Shown here: positions 8,095 to 16,967 of the stretch, piece after piece
Numbering within the stretch: the stretch's first letter is position 1
How the letters are laid out: every line of letters begins with the position of its first letter
DNA from: Rhodanobacter sp. C01
GTDB taxonomy: Bacteria > Pseudomonadota > Gammaproteobacteria > Xanthomonadales > Rhodanobacteraceae
DNA length: 64,000 nucleotides
NCBI RefSeq assembly: GCF_002001045.1
Contig: NZ_MUNR01000006.1
Location: 1 to 64,000 of the forward strand
Direction: 5' to 3'
Translations under genes and position numbers: made by a program
Notes under the pieces: model-generated
The model's input: only the letters and a program-made list of their open reading frames with translations
Database searches by the model: none
Told to the model about the DNA's origin: nothing

Positions 8095-8526
8095 TTAGTC
8101 GAGTTCACGTTCGTCCGTGAGTGCGCGCGAGGCGCGCTGCATCAGTTCGGCCAGCGCAGCCATCACATCATCCAGGCACACGATGCCAATCAACTGGCCT
8201 TCGTCGTCCACAATCGGCACGCGCCGGACGTGGCTGCCCAGCATCATGCCGACGAGCTCATCGATTGTCGCGTCTGCGTGACACGTCACCAGCGGCAGCG
8301 ATTGAATGTCGTGCAAGTTTTTTTCATCGCCTAGGTCTTTGGCCAGAAAACGGATGGCCAGATCACGGTCGGTCACGATACCGCTGGGAAGTACACCTGC
8401 CAGGGTGTTCTTCATCGTCACCACGCAACCCACATCGTGCTGGCGCATGGTGCGGGCGGCTTCGTTGATGGTGGACGATTCGTTCAATTGGATGACGCGG
8501 GAAGTCCCGATATCGGCGGCGCGCAT
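8095..8526 (-). CDS. Tandem CBS-domain protein
   Basis: 143 residues from ATG 8526, chosen for GGAGA seven bases upstream; ATG 8553 is an alternative with a weak AGGA. It holds two CBS motifs that make one Bateman module: DIGTSRVIQLNESSTINEAA to GIVTDRDLAIRFLA, and LPLVTCHADATIDELVGMM to GIVCLDDVMAAL. Stand-alone CBS modules bind adenine nucleotides and modulate partners. It is divergent from the FNR-like regulator gene, with one dyad between them. Confidence 0.87.
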   Translation of the reverse strand: MRAADIGTSRVIQLNESSTINEAARTMRQHDVGCVVTMKNTLAGVLPSGIVTDRDLAIRFLAKDLGDEKNLHDIQSLPLVTCHADATIDELVGMMLGSHVRRVPIVDDEGQLIGIVCLDDVMAALAELMQRASRALTDERELD

Positions 8527-8582
8527 GGCGGTCTCCAAGCTGAAATACGCCATCAATCCTAGGCCGGCCCGATAGGGGTGGC

Positions 8583-8596
8583 TTGACGCGCATCAA
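8583..8596. promoter_or_regulatory. FNR/ANR-type box TTGACgcgcATCAA
   Basis: Lies between the divergent CBS gene (start 8526) and regulator gene (start 8725). It is 64 bp from the centre to the CBS start, so it more likely drives the CBS gene, but auto-control of the regulator is possible. Confidence 0.72.
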
Positions 8597-8724
8597 GCGT
8601 CGATCGAGTCGGAGTGCTGTTACACACCGTTACAAACCGTTGCCGAGTCGAACTAATGCCGTTACGGGCAGCACCTAGAGTCACCCCCGTAGTCGAGATG
8701 AACTGCAGCTCGGGGGTACGTGTC

Positions 8725-9462
8725 ATGACATTGCTAGCAACAGACGTTCGCACCACACCGGTAGGCAAGCCTTACGCGTCCATGGCTTTGGCAGCCACCT
8801 GCAACGATCTGGGGATCGACATCGAAGCGATTCGCAAACACGTTCCGGTCCGCCGCTGCAAACATGCCGCCGGACAGGGCATTTATCACGCCGGCCAGCC
8901 GTTCCAGGCGATCTATCTGGTACATGCCGGTTCCTACAAGACCTGCGAACTGGCTGAGGATGGGCGTGAACAGGTGACCGGATTCCGCATGCGCGGCGAC
9001 CTCATCGGTGTGGAGTCGATTGGCTTGAACACCTATTCCAGCGATGCGATCGCCTTGGAAGACAGCGAAGCCTGGGAACTGCCATATCCGGCGGTGTTGC
9101 GGGCCTGTCTGCACATGCCGGAGCTGCAATCACGCCTGACTTCAGCATTGGCGGCGGAAATTCGTTGCGACCGTTCATGGATGCTGATGCTGGGCACGCT
9201 GGCCGCCGAACGCCGCGTTGCCGCCTTTCTGCTCGACGTGGCTGCACGCTATGCACGCCTGGGCTATAGCGCGAAGCATTTCATCTTGCGCATGAGCCGT
9301 ATCGACATGGCCAGTTTCCTGGCCCTGAAGCATGAAACCGTAAGCCGGGCACTGTCGCGCCTACACGATCAAAGCTACATCGACGTGCAGCGCCGCGAAG
9401 TACGGGTGTTGGATGTCGATGGGCTGCGCTCGATGGCCGGGATAAGCACCGCGCTGAACTGA
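8725..9462 (+). CDS. FNR/CRP-family transcription regulator without an FNR Cys cluster
   Basis: 245 residues from ATG 8725 (GGGGG upstream); a GTG at 8614 would add 37 residues of unlikely sequence. The length matches FNR (about 250). An N-terminal cyclic-nucleotide-binding-like beta barrel (about 35-125) is followed by a dimer helix and a C-terminal helix-turn-helix. The recognition helix KHETVSRALSRL has the E-x2-SR residues that in FNR read the TTGA half-site. The FNR Fe-S signature C-x2-C-x5-C is absent; scattered cysteines are at about 26, 45, 74, 128 and 148. What it senses is therefore open (a DNR-like haem/NO sensor or another ligand). It is a natural candidate reader of the dyads in this window. 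Confidence 0.88.
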   Translation: MTLLATDVRTTPVGKPYASMALAATCNDLGIDIEAIRKHVPVRRCKHAAGQGIYHAGQPFQAIYLVHAGSYKTCELAEDGREQVTGFRMRGDLIGVESIGLNTYSSDAIALEDSEAWELPYPAVLRACLHMPELQSRLTSALAAEIRCDRSWMLMLGTLAAERRVAAFLLDVAARYARLGYSAKHFILRMSRIDMASFLALKHETVSRALSRLHDQSYIDVQRREVRVLDVDGLRSMAGISTALN

Positions 9463-9468
9463 GCGATA

Positions 9469-11502
9469 TCAGGTACTGACGTCCCGATCCAGCACACGAC
9501 GCATGGCCGCACCAAGCTGTTCGCGGCGATAGGGTTTGCGTAGAAGTTCGAAGGCGCCGGAAGCAGAGGTATCGATATCCATTGCGGCGTATTCGTACCC
9601 GGAAGTGAAAAGCACGGGAAGATGTGGATACCGCTCCCGTGCCAGCGCTGCAAGTTCGAAACCCGTCATGTCTCCGCCCAGCACGATATCCGTAAAGAGC
9701 AGATCGATTTCCGGATGTTCCGCCAATCGCTCAAGTGCGGTGGTGGCGTCGTTGGCCTCGAAAGTCGGGTGGCCCAGCGTGCGCAGAAAAGCGATAGCCA
9801 CGCGCCGTACTTCCGATTCGTCTTCCACCACCAGTACTGTTTCGTGGCCCTGGCGCGACGTCATGACCAATGGTTCTTCGGTATGGGCTGAGACAGCAAC
9901 AGGCAGATAAAGCTCAACGCGCGTGCCGAAACCTAGCTGGCTCTCGATATTGAGGTGTCCACCTGACTGTTTTACGAAGCCGTATACCATGCTGAGGCCG
10001 AGTCCGCTGCCTTTGCCGGCTTCTTTGGTCGTGAAAAAAGGCTCCAGCACATGCGCCAGGATTTCCGGCGGCATACCCACACCGTTATCCGATACCGCAA
10101 AGACTACATACGAGCCAGGCTGTAGCTTGGCATCTTCCTCGACACTGACGACGTTATGAGAGCGTGCCGTGATGCCGAGGCGTCCACCGCGCGGCATCGC
10201 ATCGCGCGCGTTGAGTGCCAGATTGATCAATGCCGCTTCCAGTTCTCCCGAATCCGCGTATACCGCAGGCGTAGTTTTGGCGCACTCGGCGGTCACCACG
10301 ATACGTTCGCCCAACGTACGGCCCAGCATGTCGCTCAGATCGGCCAGCAATTGCACTGTTTGGACGGCATGCGGCAACAGATGCTGGCGGCGTGAGAAGG
10401 TAAGCAGTTTGCGGGTGAGTGCCGCACCGCGCTCGACGGCGCGTGAAGCGCTTTCGACGGTTTCCCGCGTTGCCTGATCGTCCGGCATGTCGGCCTCCAG
10501 CAGCTGCAGGTTGCCGGAAATCACCGTCAGCAGATTGTTGAAATCATGCGCAATGCCGCCAGTGAGCTGACCGAGCGCATCGAGGCGCTGCGCATGTGCC
10601 AGCTGTTCTTCACTGCGTTCACGCTGAATGGATGCGGCCAGAATGTTCGCGACTGATTGTAGAAAATTCAGTCGATCCCGGTCGAAATAGCCCTTCTGGT
10701 GAGCCAGCGCCAACAGCAGCCCCAAGGGTCCATGCCTATCGGGCAAAAACACGAGAGCGGCGTCTTGGTAATCGCCGCTCAAGGAAGGGCATATGCGGCG
10801 AAGGCTTTCGATGACGGCGCCTTGCGCGGGTGGTTGATCATCGACATCCGGCGTCGCGCTACGTGTCATGGCATGCAGCGCGGGATCGCCCGACAAGCTC
10901 TCCAGCACGGCTTGAGGCAGACCCATCGAGGCGGGGACTTGCAAGCGGACATGGCGCGGGTCGGTCAGCAGAATCGCCATTGCGGGAATATCGAGGGTAG
11001 TTGCCACTAACTCGGGCATTTCGCCGATGGCTTGTTTGTGATGCGTGGCCTCAAGCAGACGCCGACCCATCTGGGCCATGGCAGCGTCAAAGCGGGCGCG
11101 TTCCAGGGCCTGGCGTGCACGCTGCGTTTCGGAGATATCGCGGATCGATGCCGCATACAGCGTTCCCATCGATGCAGCGACCGGGCTCAAGCCGATTTCC
11201 ACGGGAAAGGATTGGCCGTCAGCGCGTACGCCGGTCAGCTCGTAGCCGGCGCCCATCGGACGCTCGCGCGGGTTGGACATGTAATGGGTGCGATGTGCGA
11301 TGTGCGCTTGCCGCAGCGCCGCCGGCAGCAGCGCTTCCACCTTCAAACCGGCAAGCGTACCTGCTCCATAGCCGAACAGGCGCTCCGCATGCGCATTGGT
11401 CAGCACGATGACACCCTGCCGATCGACCACGATCATCGCGTCCGGTGCCATCTCGAATAATGAACGGAACAGGTTCGCGTCCGGAGCTTGCTTGCTGAAC
11501 AT
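9469..11502 (-). CDS. Hybrid PAS-GAF histidine kinase with receiver domain
   Basis: 677 residues and no membrane span, so cytosolic. The order is PAS (about 10-130, LFEMAPDAMIVVDRQG), a GAF-like region (about 145-300), a HisKA dimerisation helix with the phospho-acceptor GGIAHDFNNLLTVISG near residue 320, an HATPase domain (NLALNARDAMPRGG, DNGVGMPPE, GKGSGLGLSMVYG), and a C-terminal receiver domain (VLVVEDESEVRR, acceptor Asp in DLLFTDIVLGG). The OmpR-type regulator lies just upstream with a 9-bp gap, so they are one operon. Its stop converges with that of the FNR-like gene. Confidence 0.93.
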   Translation of the reverse strand: MFSKQAPDANLFRSLFEMAPDAMIVVDRQGVIVLTNAHAERLFGYGAGTLAGLKVEALLPAALRQAHIAHRTHYMSNPRERPMGAGYELTGVRADGQSFPVEIGLSPVAASMGTLYAASIRDISETQRARQALERARFDAAMAQMGRRLLEATHHKQAIGEMPELVATTLDIPAMAILLTDPRHVRLQVPASMGLPQAVLESLSGDPALHAMTRSATPDVDDQPPAQGAVIESLRRICPSLSGDYQDAALVFLPDRHGPLGLLLALAHQKGYFDRDRLNFLQSVANILAASIQRERSEEQLAHAQRLDALGQLTGGIAHDFNNLLTVISGNLQLLEADMPDDQATRETVESASRAVERGAALTRKLLTFSRRQHLLPHAVQTVQLLADLSDMLGRTLGERIVVTAECAKTTPAVYADSGELEAALINLALNARDAMPRGGRLGITARSHNVVSVEEDAKLQPGSYVVFAVSDNGVGMPPEILAHVLEPFFTTKEAGKGSGLGLSMVYGFVKQSGGHLNIESQLGFGTRVELYLPVAVSAHTEEPLVMTSRQGHETVLVVEDESEVRRVAIAFLRTLGHPTFEANDATTALERLAEHPEIDLLFTDIVLGGDMTGFELAALARERYPHLPVLFTSGYEYAAMDIDTSASGAFELLRKPYRREQLGAAMRRVLDRDVST

Positions 11503-11511
11503 GGCGCTGCC

Positions 11512-12267
11512 TTATACCCGCTGGACCGTCGACGAAAACAGATAGCCCGTGCCACGGATCGACTTGATCCGTTGAGGACGGGCGGGATCGGGCTCAATCT
11601 TGCGGCGCAGGCGGCCGATCTGCACGTCGATCGAACGATCAAACGGTCCCGCATCACGGCCATGGATATGCGTCATCAACTGGTCGCGGGTAAGGACCTG
11701 ATTGGCGTGTTCCACGAAAACCCCGAGCAACGTGAATTCGCCGCTGGTCAGCAGAATCGGTTCGCCTTGCGGTCCGGACAAGGTGTGCGATCGCGGATCG
11801 AGCACATAGCCATCGAACGACAGACGCCAGGGATGGCCTGCTTTGACGTCTGATGCCTTGGCTGGCGGTGCAGTGCGACGTAGGACGCTGCGCACGCGTG
11901 CCAGCAACTCGCGCAGATCAAACGGTTTGGTGACGTAGTCGTCCGCGCCTAGTTCCAGGCCCACGACGCGATCCACCGACTCGCCGCGTCCGGTCACGAT
12001 AATCACCGGGCCATGCCAATGCTCACGCAGATGGCGGGTGAGGGTGAAGCCATCTTCGCCAGGCAACCCCAGATCGAGCATGACGATATCCACGGCTTCG
12101 CTGTCCAGAACGCGGCGCATCTGGGCACCGTCACCGGCCGTGCTGACACGAAAGCCATGGCTGCCGAAGTAGCGGCTGAGGATCTGGGCAATCTCGGTAT
12201 CGTCATCAACGACCAGCAGATGTGTCGGCGCCATCGCAGACGACGCAGGACTAAGCGACATGGCCAT
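11512..12267 (-). CDS. OmpR/PhoB-family response regulator
   Basis: 251 residues from ATG 12267 with GGAG eight bases upstream. The receiver domain (about 15-130) has the acidic pair VVDDDTE, the acceptor Asp in IVMLDLGLPGEDG and the Lys in YVTKPF. The C-terminal winged helix (about 150-248) ends with DVQIGRLRRKIEPDP and the wing IRGTGYLF. First gene of the operon with the hybrid kinase downstream. The divergent ABC exporter operon begins 168 bp away and is a plausible target. Confidence 0.94.
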   Translation of the reverse strand: MAMSLSPASSAMAPTHLLVVDDDTEIAQILSRYFGSHGFRVSTAGDGAQMRRVLDSEAVDIVMLDLGLPGEDGFTLTRHLREHWHGPVIIVTGRGESVDRVVGLELGADDYVTKPFDLRELLARVRSVLRRTAPPAKASDVKAGHPWRLSFDGYVLDPRSHTLSGPQGEPILLTSGEFTLLGVFVEHANQVLTRDQLMTHIHGRDAGPFDRSIDVQIGRLRRKIEPDPARPQRIKSIRGTGYLFSSTVQRV

Positions 12268-12387
12268 CTGAAACTCCGATCCCCCGTGGTGCCTGATTCA
12301 ACGGAACACTCCGACCAGAGCATACGCTAGCGCCGGTTGGCTTGCAGTAGCTGCCTGATGCACGCGGCAACTTGAATGCGAATTCAA

Positions 12388-12401
12388 TTGACTTCGCTCA
12401 A
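12388..12401. promoter_or_regulatory. FNR-type box core TTGActtcgcTCAA
   Basis: Both TTGA and TCAA halves are present with a 6-nt centre, but the outer C/C pair is not symmetric. The site is only 41 bp from the ABC exporter start at 12436. Weaker than the other boxes. Confidence 0.5.
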
Positions 12402-12435
12402 ATGGGCCAGGGCCGCGGCTGCCTAAAGTTACGCC

Positions 12436-13131
12436 ATGGAAAACGCGGCCATTCAAGCTACCGGTCTGACCAAGTCGTTCGGCGAAGGGGCTGCCGCGAC
12501 GCTGGCCGTGCGCGGGGCGACCTTTGAAGCGCATTACGGCGAGATGCTTTTCATCGTTGGTCCGTCAGGCAGCGGTAAGACGACTTTGCTCAGCATGATC
12601 TCGGGCATCCTGCGCCCCAGCTCAGGTACCGTGAAAGTCAAGGGTGCCAACCTGTGGCAGCTCAGCGCCAACGATCTTGCTGAATTCCGGCTACGAACGA
12701 TCGGCTTCGTATTTCAGGACTTCCATCTGTTTCCCAAGCTCACCACGGCTGAAAACGTGGCGATTCCGCTGGTGCTGCGCAGGGAAGACTGGAATGCGTC
12801 GCTGAGTAAGGGTGAGCGGATGCTGGCCATTGTCGGCCTGAAGGATCGTGGGCAATTGCCGCCGGTCAAGCTGAGTGGCGGTGAGCAGCAGCGTGTCGCC
12901 ATCGCTCGTGCGCTGGTTGGTGATCCGGAATTGCTGATACTCGATGAGCCAACCGCGTCGCTTGATGGCGATACCGGCCGCATGATCGTGCAGTTCGTGC
13001 GTGAGCACGTACTCAATCCCACCCGTTGTGTCCTGATTGTCACCCATGACGCGCGGATTCTCGAATTCGCGGACCGTGTCGTGCACATGGAAGACGGATG
13101 CATCACGGCTGGGACGGAGAAAGCCTTATGA
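12436..13131 (+). CDS. ABC exporter ATPase (MacB/DevA/LolD type)
   Basis: 231 residues. Walker A GPSGSGKTT, Q-loop FVFQDFHLF, signature LSGGEQQRVAIARAL, Walker B LLILDEPTASLD and the switch His in VTHDARI are all intact, so it should hydrolyse ATP. It powers the permease at 15693 and works with the adaptor and outer-membrane channel between them. Stop and next start overlap (TTATGA). Related systems export peptides, macrolides or glycolipids; the substrate here is unknown. Confidence 0.93.
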   Translation: MENAAIQATGLTKSFGEGAAATLAVRGATFEAHYGEMLFIVGPSGSGKTTLLSMISGILRPSSGTVKVKGANLWQLSANDLAEFRLRTIGFVFQDFHLFPKLTTAENVAIPLVLRREDWNASLSKGERMLAIVGLKDRGQLPPVKLSGGEQQRVAIARALVGDPELLILDEPTASLDGDTGRMIVQFVREHVLNPTRCVLIVTHDARILEFADRVVHMEDGCITAGTEKAL

Positions 13132-14213
13132 GAAACCGGATCATTTTCCTGGTGGCCGCCCTGGGTGCGTTGATAGCGATCGCCAGCGCCTACTTCTACG
13201 GCCGGGAGCAGGCGGCTCAACCACCCGTGTTCAGTCCGGCCACCAACTCCTACGCGAATGGCATCTACGCCAACGGCATCGTGGAAAGCTCTCAGGGCAG
13301 CGGCGAGAACATCAATATCTACCCGGATGTGTCCGGGCGCATCACGCAGATCCAAGTGCACGAAGGCGATCACGTCGCCGCTGGACAGCCCTTGCTGGTG
13401 ATCGACAACTCGGTGCAGCTGGCTCTGGCCGAGCAACAGAAGCGTCAGGGCGACGCAGCGCTTGCCACTCTGCAGGAACTGCAAGCGCAGCCGCGCAGGG
13501 AAACGCTGGCGGTCGCCACCGCGCAGGTTGCGCAGGCCGAGGCCAGTCAGAAAACAGCCAGCGATACCTTCGAGAAGCAGCGTCTTTCCTATGCGATCGA
13601 CCCGCGCTCAGTCAGCAAGGACACCCTCGACAACGATAAAGATGCACTGGAAGTTGCCAAGGCCAATCTCGGCTTTGCACGCCGCCAATACGAACTGACC
13701 AAGGCCGGCGCGTGGAGCTACGACATCCGCAACCAGCAGATGCAATACAACGCCCTGGAACAGGCCTACCAAGCCTCCGATGCGCTGCTGCAGAAATACA
13801 CGATACGCGCGCAGGCCGACGGCATCGTGCTGGCCATGAATACGGCACTGGGCAGCTATGTATCGGCGCAAGGCGCGTACGACGCCTATACCCAGGGTTA
13901 CGACCCGATCATCGTGATGGGCGGACCGCAAGGTTATCTGTCCGTGCGCTGCTTCATCGACGAAATTTTGGTCGACCGCCTGCCGTCGCTGGCGCATATA
14001 AAGGCGGAGATGTCGGTACGCGGTAGCAACCTGAAAATTCCGCTCGAATTCGTGCGCATGCAGCCGTATGTGACACCCAAGATCGAGCTTTCCGACCAGC
14101 GCCTGGAGCGCGTGGACCTGCGCGTGCTGCCGATCATCTTCCGCTTCAAGAAACCCGCCGATGCGGCCATCTATCCGGGGCAACTGGTCGATGTCTACGT
14201 GGCTAAAAAATAG
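13128..14213 (+). CDS. Periplasmic adaptor (HlyD/DevB family)
   Basis: 361 residues from ATG 13128, chosen for GGAGAAAG upstream and the ATGA overlap with the ATPase gene. An N-terminal membrane anchor (about 5-22) is followed by the biotinyl-lipoyl-like half motif VSGRITQIQVHEGDHVAAGQ, a coiled-coil hairpin (about 100-215, AEQQKRQGDAALATLQELQA) and the second lipoyl half YTIRAQADGIVLAMNTALGS. This is the membrane-fusion part that links the permease to the TolC-like channel. Confidence 0.9.
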   Translation: MRNRIIFLVAALGALIAIASAYFYGREQAAQPPVFSPATNSYANGIYANGIVESSQGSGENINIYPDVSGRITQIQVHEGDHVAAGQPLLVIDNSVQLALAEQQKRQGDAALATLQELQAQPRRETLAVATAQVAQAEASQKTASDTFEKQRLSYAIDPRSVSKDTLDNDKDALEVAKANLGFARRQYELTKAGAWSYDIRNQQMQYNALEQAYQASDALLQKYTIRAQADGIVLAMNTALGSYVSAQGAYDAYTQGYDPIIVMGGPQGYLSVRCFIDEILVDRLPSLAHIKAEMSVRGSNLKIPLEFVRMQPYVTPKIELSDQRLERVDLRVLPIIFRFKKPADAAIYPGQLVDVYVAKK

Positions 14214-15696
14214 TATCGCCGCGGCGGTTACCGTGCTGCTGTTGGGCGCCTGCACTGTCGGGCCGGATTTCACGAAGCCGTCCGCGCCCGCTGTCGCGCG
14301 TTACTTGCCGAGCGGCGACCTACCGGGGGACGTGACGGCGATCGGGCAGACCCAGCATTTCGATCTGTCGCAGTCACCTGACGCGGATTGGTGGCACCTG
14401 TTTGGCTCATCCGAGCTCGATCAATGGGTCAGTACGGCTATCGCCGGCAATCCGAGCCTGCAGTCGGCTCAGGCCAGTCTGCGCGAAAGCCAGGACAACC
14501 TGCGCGCAGGGCAAGGCATTTTCTTCCCCCAATTGGGTGTGGGTGCCGATGCTACGCGTGAGCGAACATCTCCTTCCATGCTCGGCCAGCATGGCATCGG
14601 CGGTATCTTCAATCTCTTCACCCTCAGCGCTACCGTCAGCTATGCGCTGGATCTGTTCGGCAGCGAGCGCAGGACGGTAGAGGGCCTGCACGCCGCAGTA
14701 GACATGCATCGATACACCATGGAAGGCACCTATCTGACCTTGACCGGCAATGTGGTGAATACTGCGATCGCACGCCAGGCCTATGCCGACGAAATCGACG
14801 TGATGCATGGGTTGGTATCGTTGCAGACGCAGCAACTCGGGCTGGTCGATACACGCATACAGTCCGGTGCCGAGGTTTACAGCGACTTGCTCACCTTGCG
14901 CAGCGCACGTGCATCGAACCTGGCGCAACTGGCATCGCTGGAACTGAAGCGCGATCAGGCTGATCACTTGCTGCACGCTTTATTGGGGCAAAGCGCCGGC
15001 GAGTCGCAGCTTCCCGCCATTCGCTTCGAAGCGCTGCATCTGCCCGCCAGCTTACCGGTCAGCCTGCCTTCCGATCTGGTGCATCAGCGACCGGACATTC
15101 TTGCCGCCGAAGCCCAGTTGCATGAGGCCAGCGCCGAAATCGGCGTTGCTACGGCCGCGATGTTTCCGAGCATCACGCTGGGCGGTGATGACGGATCAGC
15201 CGCCAATACTACCGGCGCGCTCGGCAAGAGCCAGGGCCGTTACTGGAGCGCAGGGGCAGATATCAGCATGCCGGTTTTCCAGGGTGGCACGCGCTGGTAC
15301 AACCGCAAGGCGGCGATCGACGCCTACCAGAAATCGCTGCAGGACTATCGCGGCACCGTGCTCACCGCGTTCGAGCAGGTCGCCGACGTGCTCAAGGCGT
15401 TGCAGCACGATGCGGAAGCGATGCAGGCCAATGACGAGGCCGCCCGCGATGCTGCGCAGGCATTGAGCCTGATCCAGGCCAACTATACGGCTGGCCTGGT
15501 GAACTATGTGGATGTGCTGATCGCCGATGAACAGTACCGGCAGAGCAAGATGGCTTATGTGCAGGCGCTGGCCCAGCGCTATCAGGATGCCGTCGCACTT
15601 TATGTGGCGCTCGGCGGCGGCTGGTGGAAGGCGCCGCATACCGAGGCGATGCCTGCATCGACACATGCCGCGCAGGCGAGCAGGGTGCAGCCATGA
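14191..15696 (+). CDS. Outer-membrane efflux lipoprotein (NodT/OprM family)
   Basis: 501 residues from ATG 14191, overlapping the adaptor gene by 23 bp. A lipoprotein signal ends in LLLGAC, with the acylated Cys near residue 23 and the family start CTVGPDFTKP behind it. Two OEP repeats follow (about 60-260 and 275-470), with typical DWWHLFGSSELDQWV and GLVNYVDVLIADEQYRQS segments. It forms the trimeric exit duct for the ABC system. Having a dedicated channel inside the operon is less usual for MacAB/DevBCA-type exporters. Confidence 0.92.
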   Translation: MSTWLKNSIAAAVTVLLLGACTVGPDFTKPSAPAVARYLPSGDLPGDVTAIGQTQHFDLSQSPDADWWHLFGSSELDQWVSTAIAGNPSLQSAQASLRESQDNLRAGQGIFFPQLGVGADATRERTSPSMLGQHGIGGIFNLFTLSATVSYALDLFGSERRTVEGLHAAVDMHRYTMEGTYLTLTGNVVNTAIARQAYADEIDVMHGLVSLQTQQLGLVDTRIQSGAEVYSDLLTLRSARASNLAQLASLELKRDQADHLLHALLGQSAGESQLPAIRFEALHLPASLPVSLPSDLVHQRPDILAAEAQLHEASAEIGVATAAMFPSITLGGDDGSAANTTGALGKSQGRYWSAGADISMPVFQGGTRWYNRKAAIDAYQKSLQDYRGTVLTAFEQVADVLKALQHDAEAMQANDEAARDAAQALSLIQANYTAGLVNYVDVLIADEQYRQSKMAYVQALAQRYQDAVALYVALGGGWWKAPHTEAMPASTHAAQASRVQP

Positions 15697-16835
15697 AATA
15701 CGCGGGTATCTTCAAGCTCGCCTATAAATTGCTGGTCAACGACCGCGGCAAGTTCTCGGCCTTGCTGCTGGGCATCACCTTCGCGGTGTTCCTGATGGTG
15801 ATGATGACCTCACTGTTCGCCGGCATCCTTTCGCGTTCGGCGTCCACGGTTACCAATGTGGGCGCTTCGATATGGGTCATGGATCCTGCCGTGCAGACGG
15901 TTGCCAGCAGCATCCCGATGCCCGATTACCTGCTCGATGCAGTGCGCAGCATCGACGGTGTGCACTATGCCGTGCCGCTGTACTCCGGCGGCGCCCTTGT
16001 CAAATTGCGCAACGGCACTTATCAGGCGGTGACGGTGATGGGCCTGGACGACACCAGCCTGGTTGGCCGCCCCAGGCTGGAGCAGGGCAATGTCGAGGAC
16101 ATCTACGCCGACAACGGGTTTTTCGTGGTCGACGATGCCGAGTACGGCAAGTTGGGCAGTCCGGGGCTGGGACAGGAATTCGAGCTCAATGACAATCGCG
16201 GCGTGGTGGTCGGCATCGCCAAGGTGAATTCCTTCGGCCTGTTCGGCATACCGACGCTCTACACCACCTACAGCCGCGCCATCGAATACATCCCCAGTAC
16301 GCGTTTCACGATTTCCTACATCCTGGTCGAGCCGAAGAGCCCTGGCGATATTCCGGAAATCAAGAAGGAGGTCGCGCAGTTGGGCTATCTGGCATTGACC
16401 AAGGACGAGTTCGACCAGCGTATTGCGGACTTCTACAAATACCAGACCGGCATCGGCACCAATATCATGCTGATGACGATCATCAGTTTCATCGTCGGCC
16501 TGTCGATCTCGGCGCAGACCTTCTACACCTTCGTGCTGGAAAACCTGGACAAGTTCGGTGCGTTGAAGGCCATCGGCGCCAAAGGCTACGAACTGACCTA
16601 CATGATCCTGTTCCAGGTGACCTTCACCAGCCTTACCGGTTATGGCCTGGGTATCGGACTGTGCACGTTGTTGATTGCTGTAGCCAAGGCTCGGCTGCCT
16701 GACTATGCGGCGCTGGTCACCATGGCCAACCTCGGGCTTGCGTTGGGCATGGTGGTGCTGATTGCTGCGGTCTCGAGCTACATCAGCATCCGCAAGGTGC
16801 TCAAGGTCGAGCCGTTCGATATCTTCCGTGGTTAG
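15693..16835 (+). CDS. ABC exporter permease (FtsX/MacB/DevC type)
   Basis: 380 residues from ATG 15693, overlapping the previous stop (ATGA). The topology is one N-terminal span (about 20-42), a large periplasmic domain (about 45-255) and three C-terminal spans (about 262-285, 310-340, 350-370), as in the FtsX/MacB fold. It completes the four-gene exporter. The missing C-terminal ATPase domain separates it from MacB itself and makes it closer to DevC-like permeases. Confidence 0.88.
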   Translation: MKYAGIFKLAYKLLVNDRGKFSALLLGITFAVFLMVMMTSLFAGILSRSASTVTNVGASIWVMDPAVQTVASSIPMPDYLLDAVRSIDGVHYAVPLYSGGALVKLRNGTYQAVTVMGLDDTSLVGRPRLEQGNVEDIYADNGFFVVDDAEYGKLGSPGLGQEFELNDNRGVVVGIAKVNSFGLFGIPTLYTTYSRAIEYIPSTRFTISYILVEPKSPGDIPEIKKEVAQLGYLALTKDEFDQRIADFYKYQTGIGTNIMLMTIISFIVGLSISAQTFYTFVLENLDKFGALKAIGAKGYELTYMILFQVTFTSLTGYGLGIGLCTLLIAVAKARLPDYAALVTMANLGLALGMVVLIAAVSSYISIRKVLKVEPFDIFRG

Positions 16836-16851
16836 AACATCGACGCATTGC

Positions 16852-16865
16852 TTGACCTTGGTCAA
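16852..16865. promoter_or_regulatory. FNR/ANR-type box TTGACcttgGTCAA
   Basis: Perfect dyad (CTTGACC/GGTCAAG core) between the permease stop and the reductase start at 16968, about 110 bp upstream of that start. Confidence 0.7.
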
Positions 16866-16967
16866 GAAGAGCACTGCATCCCAATGGCATCGTCCACTCA
16901 ATACGACGGAGTGCGATGTGACGATTTTTCAAGATGTTCAACAACGCGGCCGCTGGGGAGGCAGGTC

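Noticed and set aside
15810-16901. 363-residue open frame opposite the ABC permease
   Set aside because: Antisense shadow; the composition is rich in His, Asp, Arg and Gln and there is no recognisable fold.
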